Positions 1 through 13,800 of a stretch of DNA of 64,000 bases are shown piece by piece; the first letter of the stretch is position 1; every line of letters starts with the position of its first letter. A program made the translations under genes and the position numbers. Source of the stretch: Diospyros lotus (Eukaryota > Streptophyta > Magnoliopsida > Ericales > Ebenaceae); contig NC_068351.1 of NCBI RefSeq assembly GCF_014633365.1, forward strand, positions 4,512,879 to 4,576,878. The letters run 5' to 3'. The notes under the pieces were generated by a model. That model searched no databases and had not been told where the DNA came from. It saw nothing but the letters and a program-made list of their open reading frames with translations.

Positions 1-1439
1 TTCCAGTCCACTCCAGCTGCATGTGTTTAGTAGGAGTGAGTGAGTGAGTGGGTTGCAATCTTTGTCTTTTCTTTGTTTTCGAATGATTCATAAGAAACGA
101 AGAAGATACACTCATCTCATGAGAGTTGAAAATGCAGTGTATTTGGCTGCTGCTACCTTATTAGTAGTGTCATGAGTACTTACATATATATGGTTGGTTG
201 ATGGTAAAATGTTAAATCACACCAAACCATAATTACATAATTACTTTAAAATGGGCAATGATCGATATATAGTTGAGTAGAAGAAGAAGGGGATTCGGGT
301 AATATTTTGATAATAATTTCTTTGAACGACACCTTCCACCAAACTATAAATAAAATACAATTCAACCCATGATCTCACATTTCCCTTTAATCACATTTTT
401 GTAAATTAAACATTTTTTTTTTTATCTTTTACATGTGTATTGAGGTAAAAACAAATAATAATAATAATAATAGCTGTCTGTCATTGCCGATGGATGCTTG
501 ATGTAATTCATTCATGTTGAAAAAAGAGAATTTTAATATTTGCTGGGCCTTTAATTTCGCAATGGTAAAGGATTGATTATGGGCTTATACAGCCAATTGG
601 GCTTAACGATCATTTGGCCCAATTTATCTATCGGCCTGTAGGCTAATCTAATGTCAGGAACTTGGAAGATTTTGAGAGAGAGGGGGGGGGGGGGGGGGGG
701 GGGGGGGGAATAGAAAGAAAATAATATAATTTATATAAATGCGATCCCCCCCGTCCCACAAATTCTTATTCGAAATGTAGAATTAATGGGCTGAAATGAA
801 ACAGAATATAAGGACTTTTTAAGGGAGCTGGAACTACATACCTTAAATTAATTGGCTTCTCCTAGGTAGAGCAAACAAAATTCTAATTTATTGCAAAAGG
901 AAAGGATAAAATTAAAATAGAATCCATGTTTTTCCCTACCCACACGACCCGTATGTTGTTGGGTGAGCTCCGGGGATGTTACAATTAGTAATATCCAAAA
1001 CAAGATTATTAGGATAAAATATATGATTGTTTGAAATATAAACATTAATTAAAGGAGGTTATCTATATCTAGTTCATGATATGATATGCTCAAAATATGT
1101 ATTATGTAGCTTTTATCTTTAACAACTTAAAATATGAAGCTTTTAACTCATTCTGTTAATATTTTTTGTATTAGAATTTAGAATATTATTTCTAAATTAT
1201 GTGTCCTACCATAGCTAGACTTCCTAATCTGGGATTGTGGCTTCTGCCTTGTGGGGCTTGGAAAGTGGAAAGAGCAGCGGGCAGTGGCAGATTTTACTGG
1301 GTTTTGCTCAGTAGCTTGTCAAATCAATGGCGTCACCCAGAAGCTTAAAAGCTGAATAATTCTCCAAGCCTCTAGGGTTTGGCCTTGGGAACAATATTAA
1401 GACTGAGTTCAGACAAAAAGCATTCTTATTTCTTGCTTC

Positions 1440-1470
<31 letters not shown>

Positions 1471-2991
1471 TAAGAACAAAAAACGAGTTCCTATTTCTTA
1501 CTTCTGCTGCTACTGTGCAGACTTTTTGTTTGGTCCTTAAAACCAAAAAAATGCGATGAATTGGAGCTTCATTTCTCCTTCCTAAGCATCATTGGCTCTG
1601 CCCTAGGCAATAGCTGCACATATACCTCTCCAACAATTACATAAATGTATAAACAAATATATTTGCATGCATAGAGCAAATGATCAGTATGTGTTGTCAT
1701 TGTAGTAGCTGCCATTGAAGGTTCTCTTCCAATCAGTTTCCCCCTCTTTTTTCTAAGCTTGTAAGTAGAGTTACAATTAATTGGTACTGATTGCTACTCT
1801 ACCTTGTTTGGCAAAGCGAGTTTCCTCCACAAGCATATACATATGTGTATGTATAATGGGTGTATCTATCATTGTATTTGGAGTTCAAATCATGATTTGG
1901 AAAATGAAAATTTTGTAGATTTTTTTTTTTTTTTTTTTGGGCTAGATAGAAGGTACAAAATTTTGTGGAATTTTGTTCTTACAATAAGTATAATAAGGAA
2001 TGATGGGGCAAAAGCAATTTAAATAATAATCACAAGCTGTTATCTGAAAAAAAAAAAAAAAACAAATCACAAGCTACTTTTATATGTAATTTTTTGTTCC
2101 ACGAGGACTAATGGGCATAGAGAAATCGTATTCTTTTATTGCAGTTTAATTTGTTTAAAAATATATATATATATATAACATTAATGGTTAAAAGGAAACT
2201 AAAATCTTTTAGTATTTTTGCATAATCATAATGTAAAAAAATGTCACGCATATGGCAGTGTACTTTAGAGATATATTTTTTATCTGTAAATACCTTATAG
2301 ATATTAATCAAGCAAGAAATGAAAGATACTGCTAATTTAGAAGGAATGATCATATTGAATAACCAAAGTGAAAGAAAGAAAAGGTTAGAGGGCGTACGTA
2401 ATTGGGAAAATAAAACACTATCCTAATACGCGATGACATTTTAATTTGATAAATAGGATTTCTTAAGATAAGGTTTTAACTTTTCAAAACTTGATCATTG
2501 TACGTACGAGAATTTGATTATCCTACATAAGATTCTGTACAAAAATCCTATTTGCACACACATATATATAATAGAGAGAGAGAGAGAGAGAGAGTGTGTG
2601 TGTATTTATAAGCATATAAGAAGAAACACTCATGAACAACCAATTAATTGCAGGCTTAAGGGAGGATTAAGGTATATATATATATATAATAATTTCATCA
2701 AAGATTGGATTATGAGAATCCTATCAAAAGCCAAACCACCACCAATATTTCCCATTAAACTCCAATTGATTAAAAACACCCAATAGCCAACACTATCCGA
2801 CCCATGAAACACCAATCAATATGCCTATACACATGAACCCTAATCCCTCAGTTAATATTAGCTACCCACCTCCACAAACCACACATAGCTAGTCAAATCT
2901 CTCTTAGCATTAAACCAAGTTAATCACTTCAATTTCGTGAACAGTTTCTATATTAACTGCTTGACACTTGAAATGTGAGAAGTCTCGTGCA
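1..2991. other. Intergenic, 3' side of the PTL-like gene; no gene seen
   Basis: AT-rich sequence with no convincing coding region on either strand. It holds several simple repeats: a G homopolymer at 682-708, a GA run at about 1442-1468, a GA run followed by GT at about 2573-2602, and short AT runs near 2160 and 2670. The small open frames here have no family-like composition and mostly cross simple repeats. Confidence 0.6.
682..708. repeat. Poly-G tract (27 G)
   Basis: An uninterrupted run of 27 G that follows a short GA repeat. It is one of four long G homopolymers in the window, the others being at 26506, 31493 and 53413. Confidence 0.95.
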
Positions 2992-5300
2992 CTAATTCTC
3001 TCCTTTGCTGAGCTTCAAAGCATAATTTTCCCAGAGATTTTCCCCATGATCAGACCCCACCAAGAACTTGAAACAGCTCTCATTCATGGTCATATTGCCT
3101 GCATTTGAAGTAGGTGGTGAAGCTCCACCATTGGTTGCTTCATCACAATAAACTCCTCCTTGATTGTACATCGATTCATTGCTCGGAAAGTAACTTGAAT
3201 TCTCTTTGCATTTCTTGTTCTTCTTCCTTATACAATTCTTTATCTCATCCCCTCCATTCTCGTTCACTTCTTTTCCTGTCAACTTCTTCAAGGCCTCCAT
3301 TAGAGCTGCATCCCGAGCTTCAATCCACGACCGCTCGTTCGCCCAGAAAGCGTGCTCTCGTTCAACCCTAGCCGCCTCTTGCTTCCTCCACTCTTCCTCT
3401 CTCAAAATCCTCTCTTGCTCTTTGGATTCTATAGTCTTCATCATCTTCTCCAGCCACTCTTCCTGTTTCTCCATTAGCTTCCCCATCTGTGAATCAATGA
3501 ACTCTCTTATCTTCGCCTTCCAAGTCCTTCTCCCTCTTCTCTTCTTCTTCCCCCTCTCCACCGAATCAGTGTCTATCAACATAGCCTGATCATTAGTATC
3601 ACTCTCATCTGACGAAGAAAACCCGAATTCGGAAGAGTTAGAAAGGCTAATGCTATCAGAGAGCTTGGCAGCTTGGAAGAATTCCTGGTTTGCTTGTGCA
3701 TTGATGTTGTTTCTTGCAGTTTGGAATGTGAAATTACTGTTTGATATATGATGGGTTTCTGAGACTGAAACTGGTTGTCCGGAATCACCATAGAGAGCTT
3801 CAAGCTGCCTAAAGAATCTATAGTGTTTGCCATCTTGTCTTCCAGCTTTCCCTTCTTTAGTCTTCTTGTAATACTTGTACAAGTTTTCGAACTTTTCTCG
3901 GCATTTTTTCCCACTCCTTTGATACCCATGTTCCTCGGACATTATCCTGCATATAGAAACAAAAGAAAATTAGTCTTATGTCTGAGTTTAATTTTGATTT
4001 TTTTATCTTTATCTCTGTAGAGCAGCCATAAAAGTCATTCGAAGTAATACAAAATATTTCATTGTTTTAGGTTCCTTAGCGAGCGCGCGCGCGCGCGAGA
4101 GAGAGAAATTAATTTTATGGGATATAGTTTGATTTTGCTTCATGTTCTTGAGACTGATCCTTGATGTTGGATTCCAGTATCTTAACCTAATTTTGGCAGC
4201 CAATTTTTATGCATAAAAATCAGAAGTAAATAAGAGAATAACTTCTGAGACCTTTAAACTGATCGAACTTTGCCATTGTGCTTTGTTCTAACGAAAAAAT
4301 TAGTAATCAAAACCATAAGATTGGAATACGAGTTGCCCGAAAGCAACAGAGAAGCAGACTGAGCTTTCAGTTTCTTCAGCTCAAAGCTATGTATATTGCC
4401 CAAATCTGAATTCAAGGAAATTGATCAAATATAAAACAAGTGAAAAATAGATATTTGAAAACTCAAAAATCATATATATAGAACAAGACGAAAACTAACT
4501 TCTATTACAATCTTGTTCCTTTTCCCTGAGTTTGAGGCGACCAGATTGAAAAAGAAGTAGGTTTAGTAAGTAAAAAAAAATATATTTTTTGTAAATAATA
4601 ATGTTCCTGGATCAGGATTTCACTACCCGAGCGTCCAGCAAGATTATTCCTAGTTCCAGATGGTATATTATTGGCGTGCGTATGATTCTTCATTTACTTT
4701 ACACAGTGCAATAGTGTTTTAATCTCGAGATTGTCCGGAAAATACTGTAAAAATTTCTGGATAACATGACTTTAAACACGAATAAATTCACCATTTTTAT
4801 TGTGCTATGAAGAAAAATTCTCTTCCATTTCAAGATAAAGAAAAACAAGAGAGAGAGAGAGAGAGAGAGAGAGTAGTGTACTAGTGAACTCACCTAGAGA
4901 CTTCATCCCACAATGGACCCTTGTGATTAGCCTCCTTAAACTTAGAATCAAGCCTAGATCTGATCTCAAGAAGAGTGAGAGTCTCTTGCCTCGGCCACCT
5001 TCCACTGCCGCCGTCGCCGCCGAACCCACCGCCGGCTTCCACCTCCAACCCATTGTTCAGACTGCCAGTATTGGGCGTGCCCGTCACACTGGCAGCGGTG
5101 TTGGTGGCGGCGGCTGCGGCGGCAGTATCAGACCCAAACTCGTGGTGAGGATGAAGCCCGCGAGGCGGCACCATGACCATGTCATAGTGATGCTGATGGG
5201 GGGGCGTAAGATTCCGGTGGCCGAAGAGGTCTCCGGCCGGAAAATGGGGCCGCCCGTTCATATACTGCCGGAGATCGGCTAAGCCGTACTGGTCCTCCAT
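2992..5300 (-). CDS. PTL: PETAL LOSS-like trihelix (GT-2 clade) transcription factor, one trihelix only
   Basis: The coding sequence is complement(2992..3946, 4894..5300), giving 453 residues. The donor is AG|GTGAGT at 4894 and the acceptor is ATGCAG|G at 3946; together they complete an Arg codon. I chose the ATG at 5300 (MEDQYGLADLRQYM) because this N-terminus matches the PTL family; the frame is open further upstream. Residues 100-185 form the trihelix DNA-binding domain, with GRWPRQETLTLLEIRSRLD and KKCREKFENLYKYYKKTKEG. A basic nuclear signal (GKKKRRGRR) lies near residue 267, followed by the GT-2-clade central helix to about residue 360. The end, LWENYALKLSKGEN, closely matches the PTL tail. 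PTL is a nuclear regulator that restrains growth between sepals and supports petal initiation. Oddly, the C-terminal second trihelix of Arabidopsis PTL is missing. The intron is 947 bp and carries GA and GC repeats. Confidence 0.9.
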
Positions 5301-5344
5301 CTTTGCGTGGATTGCTGTGAACTGATAACAGTGAAAAGGCTGCA

Positions 5345-5474
5345 GAGAGAGAGAGAGAGAGAAGCAACGGTGAAAGTAGCGGCAGACCCGGATCGTGTCG
5401 TTCACGAAAAAGCTTTGAATTTATGCAGAGGACCATGGCTCTGGATGGACCCATCACAAATTAATTATATATAT
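5345..5474 (-). promoter_or_regulatory. PTL-like 5' leader with GA repeat and TATA box
   Basis: Read on the minus strand, a TATATATATATA stretch lies at about 5465-5474, some 170 bp before the ATG at 5300. A GA repeat at about 5345-5361 lies between it and the ATG. GA repeats in plant leaders are known binding sites for BBR/BPC GAGA factors. That this one is bound is inference. Confidence 0.45.
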
Positions 5475-6832
5475 ATACACAGAATTGTTAATAATTAATG
5501 TGACATTGTAACTATAATAAAATTCATTTTCATGTGTTATTAATATTCTTAAACAAATTAATGTTAATTTATATTTATCATATTCCTGCAAAAAATTTTG
5601 TTTTTATAAGGTTATCCTGCAATTAGCTAGCTAGACTTTCTGTATGGTCCTAAGTACATATATGTGTGTGTGTTTTCATGATCAATTAAGATTGTAAATG
5701 TGAATAATATGTGGAGAATTTTGGGAGATCGAGGATTACATTTTATGATTGAAAATAAGGTTTTTCTTGTAGGGACAAAGATAGTAAAATTATGAGAAAG
5801 GGTTTCCTAATCCTTAGTTTTATCCAAACTTTCGTAAAGTTTCTCAAAAGTTTTGTGAATTAATTTTAAGATTTTTTTCTTAAAATTTAACAAGAAAATT
5901 TGTTTGATTTTTAAAAATGGGATTTGTTGAAAAAATTATATTTAGTTTTATGATAATTGTTAGTAAAACATGTAAGTTAGAGTAAAACAAAAGAAATGAA
6001 TTAATTATAAGGGTGAGTTCACTTTTTTATAACTATTAGGTTAATTAATTAGCTTTATTATTCACATCATTTGGAGCACTTCTATGAATTCTAGTTCTCC
6101 GAATGTCTCCATTTGCGACTATTATATATAATATATATGTATAAGATTTTTCATATCTTAATTATTTATTATCTCTTTTTTTTATGTTTAAAGTAATATT
6201 AAGATTATTGATTAAGGTGTAATAAATTTATTTTGTTTTGAAATAAAGTGTAACCTCAAATTAAATAATCTTATTTGTTAATAAAATGTTTTAAAACAAG
6301 GCATATTTATCATTAATCGATATAAGTATTTAAAGACTAAAAGTAATTAAGATGTAACAATAAAAGTTATCTCAAAATAAGATATTTATTGCACCTTAAC
6401 ATTACTCTTAATTATATATTTATACCACTAACTTATGTTTTTAATTCCACTCAGTACTCTAGTGCACAAAATTATTAATTTGTTTTAATAAATACATTAC
6501 ACCTTAACCGCCCAAGAAGACTCATTAACATAACTATATATATATATATAACCTTATTGAGTTATATTTCTTCCATTGAACGACAGTTCATTTAATTGCC
6601 ACATTTATTTAATTAACTTGATATATGACCATTTCATATTCCATAGGATGTGAAGGTTCAGTGTATGACAATGAGAGATAGGACATTATGTCAAAAGGTT
6701 AGAAGACTAATCAAGTAGTGACGAGGGAGATTCACGCTTAATTAAGCCATAGACTCTTCATCAAGATAAGTCCCTTCTTTTCTTTGTATAGTACTGAGTA
6801 ACAAAGTGACAATGGCGGCCATCTCTCTCTCT

Positions 6833-6836
<4 letters not shown>

Positions 6837-6874
<38 letters not shown>
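6837..6874. repeat. (CT)n microsatellite
   Basis: A pure CT dinucleotide run of about 38 bp, preceded by a shorter interrupted CT run at 6821-6832. Confidence 0.95.
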
Positions 6875-6879
<5 letters not shown>

Positions 6880-9800
6880 CTACTCTTTGAATTGAGACAC
6901 AAGTTACATTGGTTTCGGAAGAATCTTTAATTAATAAAATAAGGTTTCTCTATATTGATTTGGTGAATGATTATAATTAAAATGTATTAAATCTAATTTA
7001 CCTTGTGTCCTAATATTGATCCTTTTCTAGTCTTTGAGCAGGTGGCGTGGAATTGAACTTGGAATGCCCTCGACTTGATTTGTCTTTCTGAGTACAACAA
7101 TCAAACTTGAACTCTTGATTAATTAATTATAATTATAAGTAGATGGTATAATATACCTACTTAATTATGCGGATTAAGAAATTGAATGATGATGACTAGA
7201 TGATTCAATATGCGTGCTTTTATAATAGAGCCTCCATTGACACGTAAATTAATTAAATGTGCAATATCTTTATGTAATTTCATGCACAAAGATAGTATGT
7301 GTAGTCGATATAGTAAATTAATTCTAATTAAATTACAAGAATATGTTATTTAATTTGCTAGCTAGGTGTGATTAAATATAATGATGTTGAGATTTTGAAG
7401 CATATAAATGTAGTCTTTATATATATATATATATTTATGCTACACCTAAAATATAGATCATATATTTTACCATATTCTTTAATTAATTAAAGATCACCAC
7501 CAATCAACCACTCGTTTATTTATTTTATTGAGTTATCATGCATTTAGTTCTTTTATTTTATTGAAAGAGGAGATTACTTTAGGACCACACCTTTGAGAGG
7601 TAAAAGAGAATTTGATAATTGCACCATAATGATGTCCAAAAATTAGGTGCATAAAGCACCTACAAAAGCGTAGAGACAAGTAAAGGACGTGACATATCCC
7701 CCTAAATTAGGATTTCTAATGATTCTCAAATGTATTATTTGCTTAGGAAAAATAATATCAACGTATTATTTTCTCAGAAAACAAGACCAAAATCACGTTA
7801 CTATTCATTTGGGAAAAATATATACATTTTAATAAAATACTTTATATAGGAAGATTTAGTTAGCAATATATAGTTGCCACTTTAAAATGTATTCTAACAA
7901 CAGGATTAGATTCATTCAAAGTTCAAACCCTTGATTATTCGCTGAAAAAACTATAAGATATATATATATATAAATGCGAGACTGAGTTGTAACGAACCAA
8001 CTGGCGGTTCACAAGAACAAAAGAGCATTGTTTTACTTTCCTCGTTTGTTCGCAGCCTGTAAGCTTGTCCATTTTGGAACTTCTTGTTTCCTTAATTTTG
8101 AGATATTGGTCAAAGGTAATGTTATTTATTAATATTTTTTATGACATTCATATATTGATGTGTTGTATTTTATATCATATTAATGTCACTGAATAACAAT
8201 TCAATGCATGGGCATTAATGTTAACAATGTTAGAATTTAATGTCTAAATAACATTTTCACATTGGTTAATTGTGCTACAAAATTAATCCACAATCTTAAG
8301 AATTGATGACTCAATCAATTAAAGAAGGGAACCCAGTTGCAGTTGGTGCAGGTTGGATTAAAATGCTCTTTCTCCGAACATGCAAAAAGAATGCATTTCT
8401 GGGATGATGAGTTAGGAAATCGTTGGAGCCTTCTTAATTAAGCTAATGTAAAGGAGGAGATAAATGAAAGTTGGTGATTGCTGCCGTATGCTTAGACTGC
8501 TATATATGGTTAAGGAATCGAGTCGACTAGATTTGATCTGTTCTTGATATTTTGAAAAGATTTTTATCCGGTGAAAGAGATTTTTACATCTCTATGGATA
8601 TTAGTTGAATTTGACATATCTAACTTTATTTGTATCTCTTGGAATATTTTCAAATGACCCACCCTTTCACTTATAAGCTAGGGTCATATGAGACGATGTG
8701 TTATGTAAAAAGCAATAATAAGTCCAGATTAGAAGTTAACGTGATAGGTGGCTGTACGTATATCGCATGAGAAGCACAGAATCAGTCTAAAAAATACCTA
8801 ATTGCTTTTGTTTCGGCTGTCGAAGCTGATGTTCTCTTTATTAAGAGAAGACATCCAATTCAGTGTCGCACCAAGTAGTGGTTGAGAAATTTTGCAATCA
8901 AGTTTGTACGTACTTGGGAAAACCCACATTAATTCTTTCAACTTTAGTTGATTTACCCTGCCTAATGAATTATATATGTTGTGACAGACTGACTGGCTAG
9001 AGCTATAGCTACATGTTTCTGCCCCTCCTAGAGAGCTTAAACTAAGCTTAATTGGCCTGTTCTAAAGGGTTAACCAATCATTAATTGTTGTAAATTAACT
9101 ATTAAGATATATATGTGGGGAGGCCCCCAAGACACCAATTAGCAAAATAAATAAATAACAAACAAACAAGACACCAAATAGTCAATGGTCTCCTGCAACA
9201 ATATTGTTGGATATCAACCTTAGTGTATATATTACAAAAATCGGATCATGTGATCTCTCCAAAGCCTATAATGCATATATATACATACATATGTCTTGTC
9301 TTGCATTTCATGTTCATGCTTTTTTCTTTTCAATTTTTTTTAGGTATATATAAATGTTGCAAATATATGAACGCCTTCTGAGCCTCTTCCATCTTATTGT
9401 TTGAATTGAATACAACAAAAATTTATCAGAGCATGTGATTGCAAGCAATCCTGACACTCTGCTTCCACTCTGAACGTACTACTATATGCATTATTTATAA
9501 GTTTGAAGTGCTTCATTAAACGCAGCTTCAGACCTTCGGTACTTCAATGTCCTCTTCATGAGCTTTTTCAAATTTCACTTAACTTCTCATCTCAACTAAT
9601 TGGCATTTCTAACAAGTTCATTATGAAGTTGACGAAGAGGGTATCTTATTTTTATCCAAGCAATCAAATTTCAATTAGAAACTTTTTATAAATTCTTTTA
9701 TATGATACAGTAATATTTATACCTATCAAACTCACGAGTTTCATTGTAAAGCGGCAATTAATTACCGTACGATTGTAATGGGTTTGCCATCTTCCTATAT

Positions 9801-10795
9801 CTGTCAACACCCACTTTTGAAGGATTTGTATATAAATTTTTATTTGCAACTGATCGATGACCATTAATCTAATGTGTGTCGAGGAGAAAGAATCTTGTTT
9901 AGTGCGTGTCTCATTCGTGATATTTAACTTTATAGAGTTAACTCAACACTATATAACTCACACTATTACACACAAAAATTTAAAAAAAAAAAACTGTTGT
10001 TTATATCATTGATAATTCTTTCACTTTTAAAACCCACTATATATACGACAACACTCGAAATCAAAATCTCTAATTTCCATTCCAACCTAATTAAGCCTCA
10101 TCACATGCTGCCACCTTATTAGGCATCTCTTATCCATTTTGTAAGTGTCCAACTTCAAGTAAATATGATTGTATAAACGAGAATGTATATGCAATAACTT
10201 ACCTTTACTTTTAAATACAGGTACAAAAATATAATCAAAGTAAGACAGACTTTCACTAGGTAAAAGCACAAGTTGAGTTAGGTCTCATTTGACATCAATG
10301 AAAATAAACTAAACTTGATTAACTTATCAATCGTTTTAATATAATCAAATCCAGCTCCTCAGTAGTCACCTCTTTTCATTTATTTATTTATTTATCTTCG
10401 ATGAGAGAAACTCTAGAGTATCTAGGGATCACCAATACCTCCAACCTCTTTTTATTACACCACACCTCCCTTGGAAGTACACCACATCCCTTCGTTTTAT
10501 ACTCTAACTCTTACACTATATATACTCTCTTATTATCTTTGTTTCCACACAGCACTACTTAATTTGGACCCTTTTTTTTTCCACATCGAAGTATATATGT
10601 CTCCCCCTTTAAAATGAACTACTCTTTTTCTTACAAGATATTTTTATTGTTATATCAAATCCGAAACCCAAAAAAAAATAAAAAATGTACAGGTCCGGAA
10701 GCCCGATGATGGCTAGAAAACACACAAGCAATGGCATTATATGTGTACAAACAGGAATCTCACTGTCCCCCTGCTGTCAAGTTACCATGGTTCTG

Positions 10796-10798
<3 letters not shown>

Positions 10799-10828
<30 letters not shown>
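10799..10828. repeat. (AG)n microsatellite
   Basis: About 15 AG units in a row, followed by a G-rich flank. Confidence 0.95.
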
Positions 10829-10831
<3 letters not shown>

Positions 10832-13800
10832 AGGGGAGCAGAACGTTCCATCCATGCACTGCACGTAAAATAGAGAAAGAGACACGAATGGCCCAGAATC
10901 TACGCTGATCAGGTGCTGCCGCACCTGCACCGCTGCCATGCACATGCCAGCCTTAGCCTTCATCGTGCGGTTGAGTTTGACTCTCCACATGCAGCTGCCC
11001 AAATTCTGTATAAACATATATTTTTATCGTTGATGTGATCCATTCATCATTCATGCTCATCCATACGGATACAGATGGCATTTGTAAATTATTTCTTACA
11101 TCATTTTGAGTCAAGATATACGAGTATGACGACCAAAATATAAATTTTATTTTAAAAACATACCCAAAATAAATCGGTTTATTTATCATATTTCATATTT
11201 ATACATTACAAAATAATAAAATAAAACGCTATACGTTATAATATATAATTAGCCATATAAAAAAATAATACCCATATATATCTACTCTGGCAACATTTCT
11301 AAAAACTGATCATGCAAGCCTACTTTATCCATTTACTATGAGTTGTCCGGCCGTGGCTGGGTTTTCGATTGACAATAGAGCAGCGGACTTTAACGGTGAA
11401 TAATTGGAGTTAGCTTGTGTAGTTTTTGTTACTCACAATATATAATTAGTTGAACAAAAATGGAATATAAAAAGTATTTTAGATGAAGATATTTTTTATT
11501 ATATTTATTAAATTTATCTAATAATTAATTAAAAAATTATCGATTTCTTATCTAAAATTTTACAGATAAAAAAAAAATAATTCATATACCCTCATCTCAT
11601 AAAACCCTCAATTTTCCTGTTCATCCTCTTTTCTTTTATCTTCCTGTTTATCCTCTTTTCTTTCATCTTCCTACTTCACCGGCCGTCGTCACCCTTGTTG
11701 CAAATAGTACTGAATGAATTTGAGAATAAAAATATTTTGATTAAAAAAATTCTTATCTCAGTGTTTAACATATATATTTTAACAAATATATATAAAAAAA
11801 AGTGTAATTCTCAATGCATTTTAAAAAATTTAACAAACTGTCTAATAAAAATTTTAAAATATTTTTTAATTTTATCTTTATCATTCCATATTTTTATCTA
11901 AAAACTATTAATATAATATTATCTTAATATATAACTTTTATCTTATTTAGTTTAACAAACATTACCATATATACTCCAATAATTTTTCAACAAGTATTGG
12001 GCAGTAGCTCTCACTCTCTGTCCGAATTGGAGGCCCATTTCTTGACAAATTAATTAAATCATTAAAAAGATGTTATATTTGTGGGTGGGTGTGTTTGTGT
12101 GTATTAATTCAAAAACAAATAATTAAAAATGGTGCACTCACCTAATGACGTGATAGTCGTTCTGTAGATCGAAGTGAAGGGATTGAGTGATGAGATTGAT
12201 GGAGGGATTCTGCAGATCAGCAGAGGCTGCTTTCTAGCTCCAATTGACGTTTCTCTCACTGCAATTATCGTATTTTTAATTATTATTTAATCTATTCCTT
12301 GATGTGATTTTTTTAAAAAAAAATTAAATCAAGATTTGATAATATTAAAATATATTTTCATGTAATATAATTTTTATCTTAAAAATATATTTATAAGATT
12401 TAAATTCATCACTAAGTATTATATTATTTAGAACTTTTGCTCTAAAAATAAAAATTATACCATACCAATTAAGTGTATTAAATGAATCTTTATTTAAATT
12501 TTTTTATTTTTTGACAAGTAGGTAAGTAACATATATAAGACACTCTTCTAGTGAATAAAATTTAATTTCATCTATTCTAAAATATCTATACCAAAAAATG
12601 TCATGATATTTTTTATATAAGATAAAATATATATTATATAACAAAAAGAGTGATATATAATAAGAAGGGTGATGGTATATAAAATTCCTTTTGGATTGTA
12701 CAATATATTAATACTCTTGAGTAGTGTTTGTTAAAATAATTAAAATAAATTTATATTGAGATAAGATTAAAATACTCTTTGAATCAAGATATATAATAAT
12801 TAAGATAAAAATAAGAAATTGTTAAGTTAAATTTGGAACTTGAAGAACCCAAATCTCTATTAATTCTCAACACTGTCTCCAACCAAACATGGTGATCTTA
12901 CCACTAAGGGAAAATTTAGTTAAAGCCAAAGGTAATTGTATCATTTGTGCTGAATATATGGGTATATTTTCCGCCTAAATGTTAGCTAGCTAGGTAGGTA
13001 CTGGCATACAAGCAAATTTTTTAAGTTGAAATTTCATATAAAAAGGTATCATTCATTTATTTATACTTTTCCTTGTAATGATTAGAACCAAAGTCAATAT
13101 GTTCCATATTATTATGTTAAATAAATTCACAAATATATACGATAATTTACAAATTACACATATTATATGTGTATAAAAATTTGTATTTGATCTCGCTCTA
13201 AAAAAGATTTAAATCCTTATTATAATAAACTATAATCTTTTTAGTTTTATTTCATGAGCATCACTAATTAAGATACCACTTCCATGTGATTTTTCTTTAT
13301 AAAAATAATATAAAAACATTATCTATAACAGGCTATAATCTGGAAACAAGTGTTGTTATAAGGTTTGGACAATGGTACGATTTTTCTGGGCATTTTAGCT
13401 TTAAAAAGGGAGGAAAAAAAAAAAGAAAGCAAATTTATATCCATTCAAAATGGAGGTAATGGCAATATGGTTGTCAACATCCAATCATATATGATTTCAA
13501 TTCATCGGGATCCGTCGTGGGATCCCCAGTTTATGATAGCATGCGACCCCATTGCATGAAGATGGAGACCTACCAAAAGGGATTGCCCAAATAATTACCA
13601 TTATATTATTATATGAATTAAAGAAGCTCTTAATTAATTAGCCTTGCCAAATATATAAACAAAGGGTTCAATTTGCAAACACCCATCAACTTTGTACCCA
13701 CCCACCAATCAAACGAGAGTTAAAATACAAGTTTATCTGTTATTTAATTTATGAGTTTTTTTTTTTCTTAAATATCTTAAATAGTCTCCAATAGAATATA

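Noticed and set aside
3206..3589. Plus-strand frame over the PTL-like second exon
   Set aside because: Antisense shadow of the coding exon.
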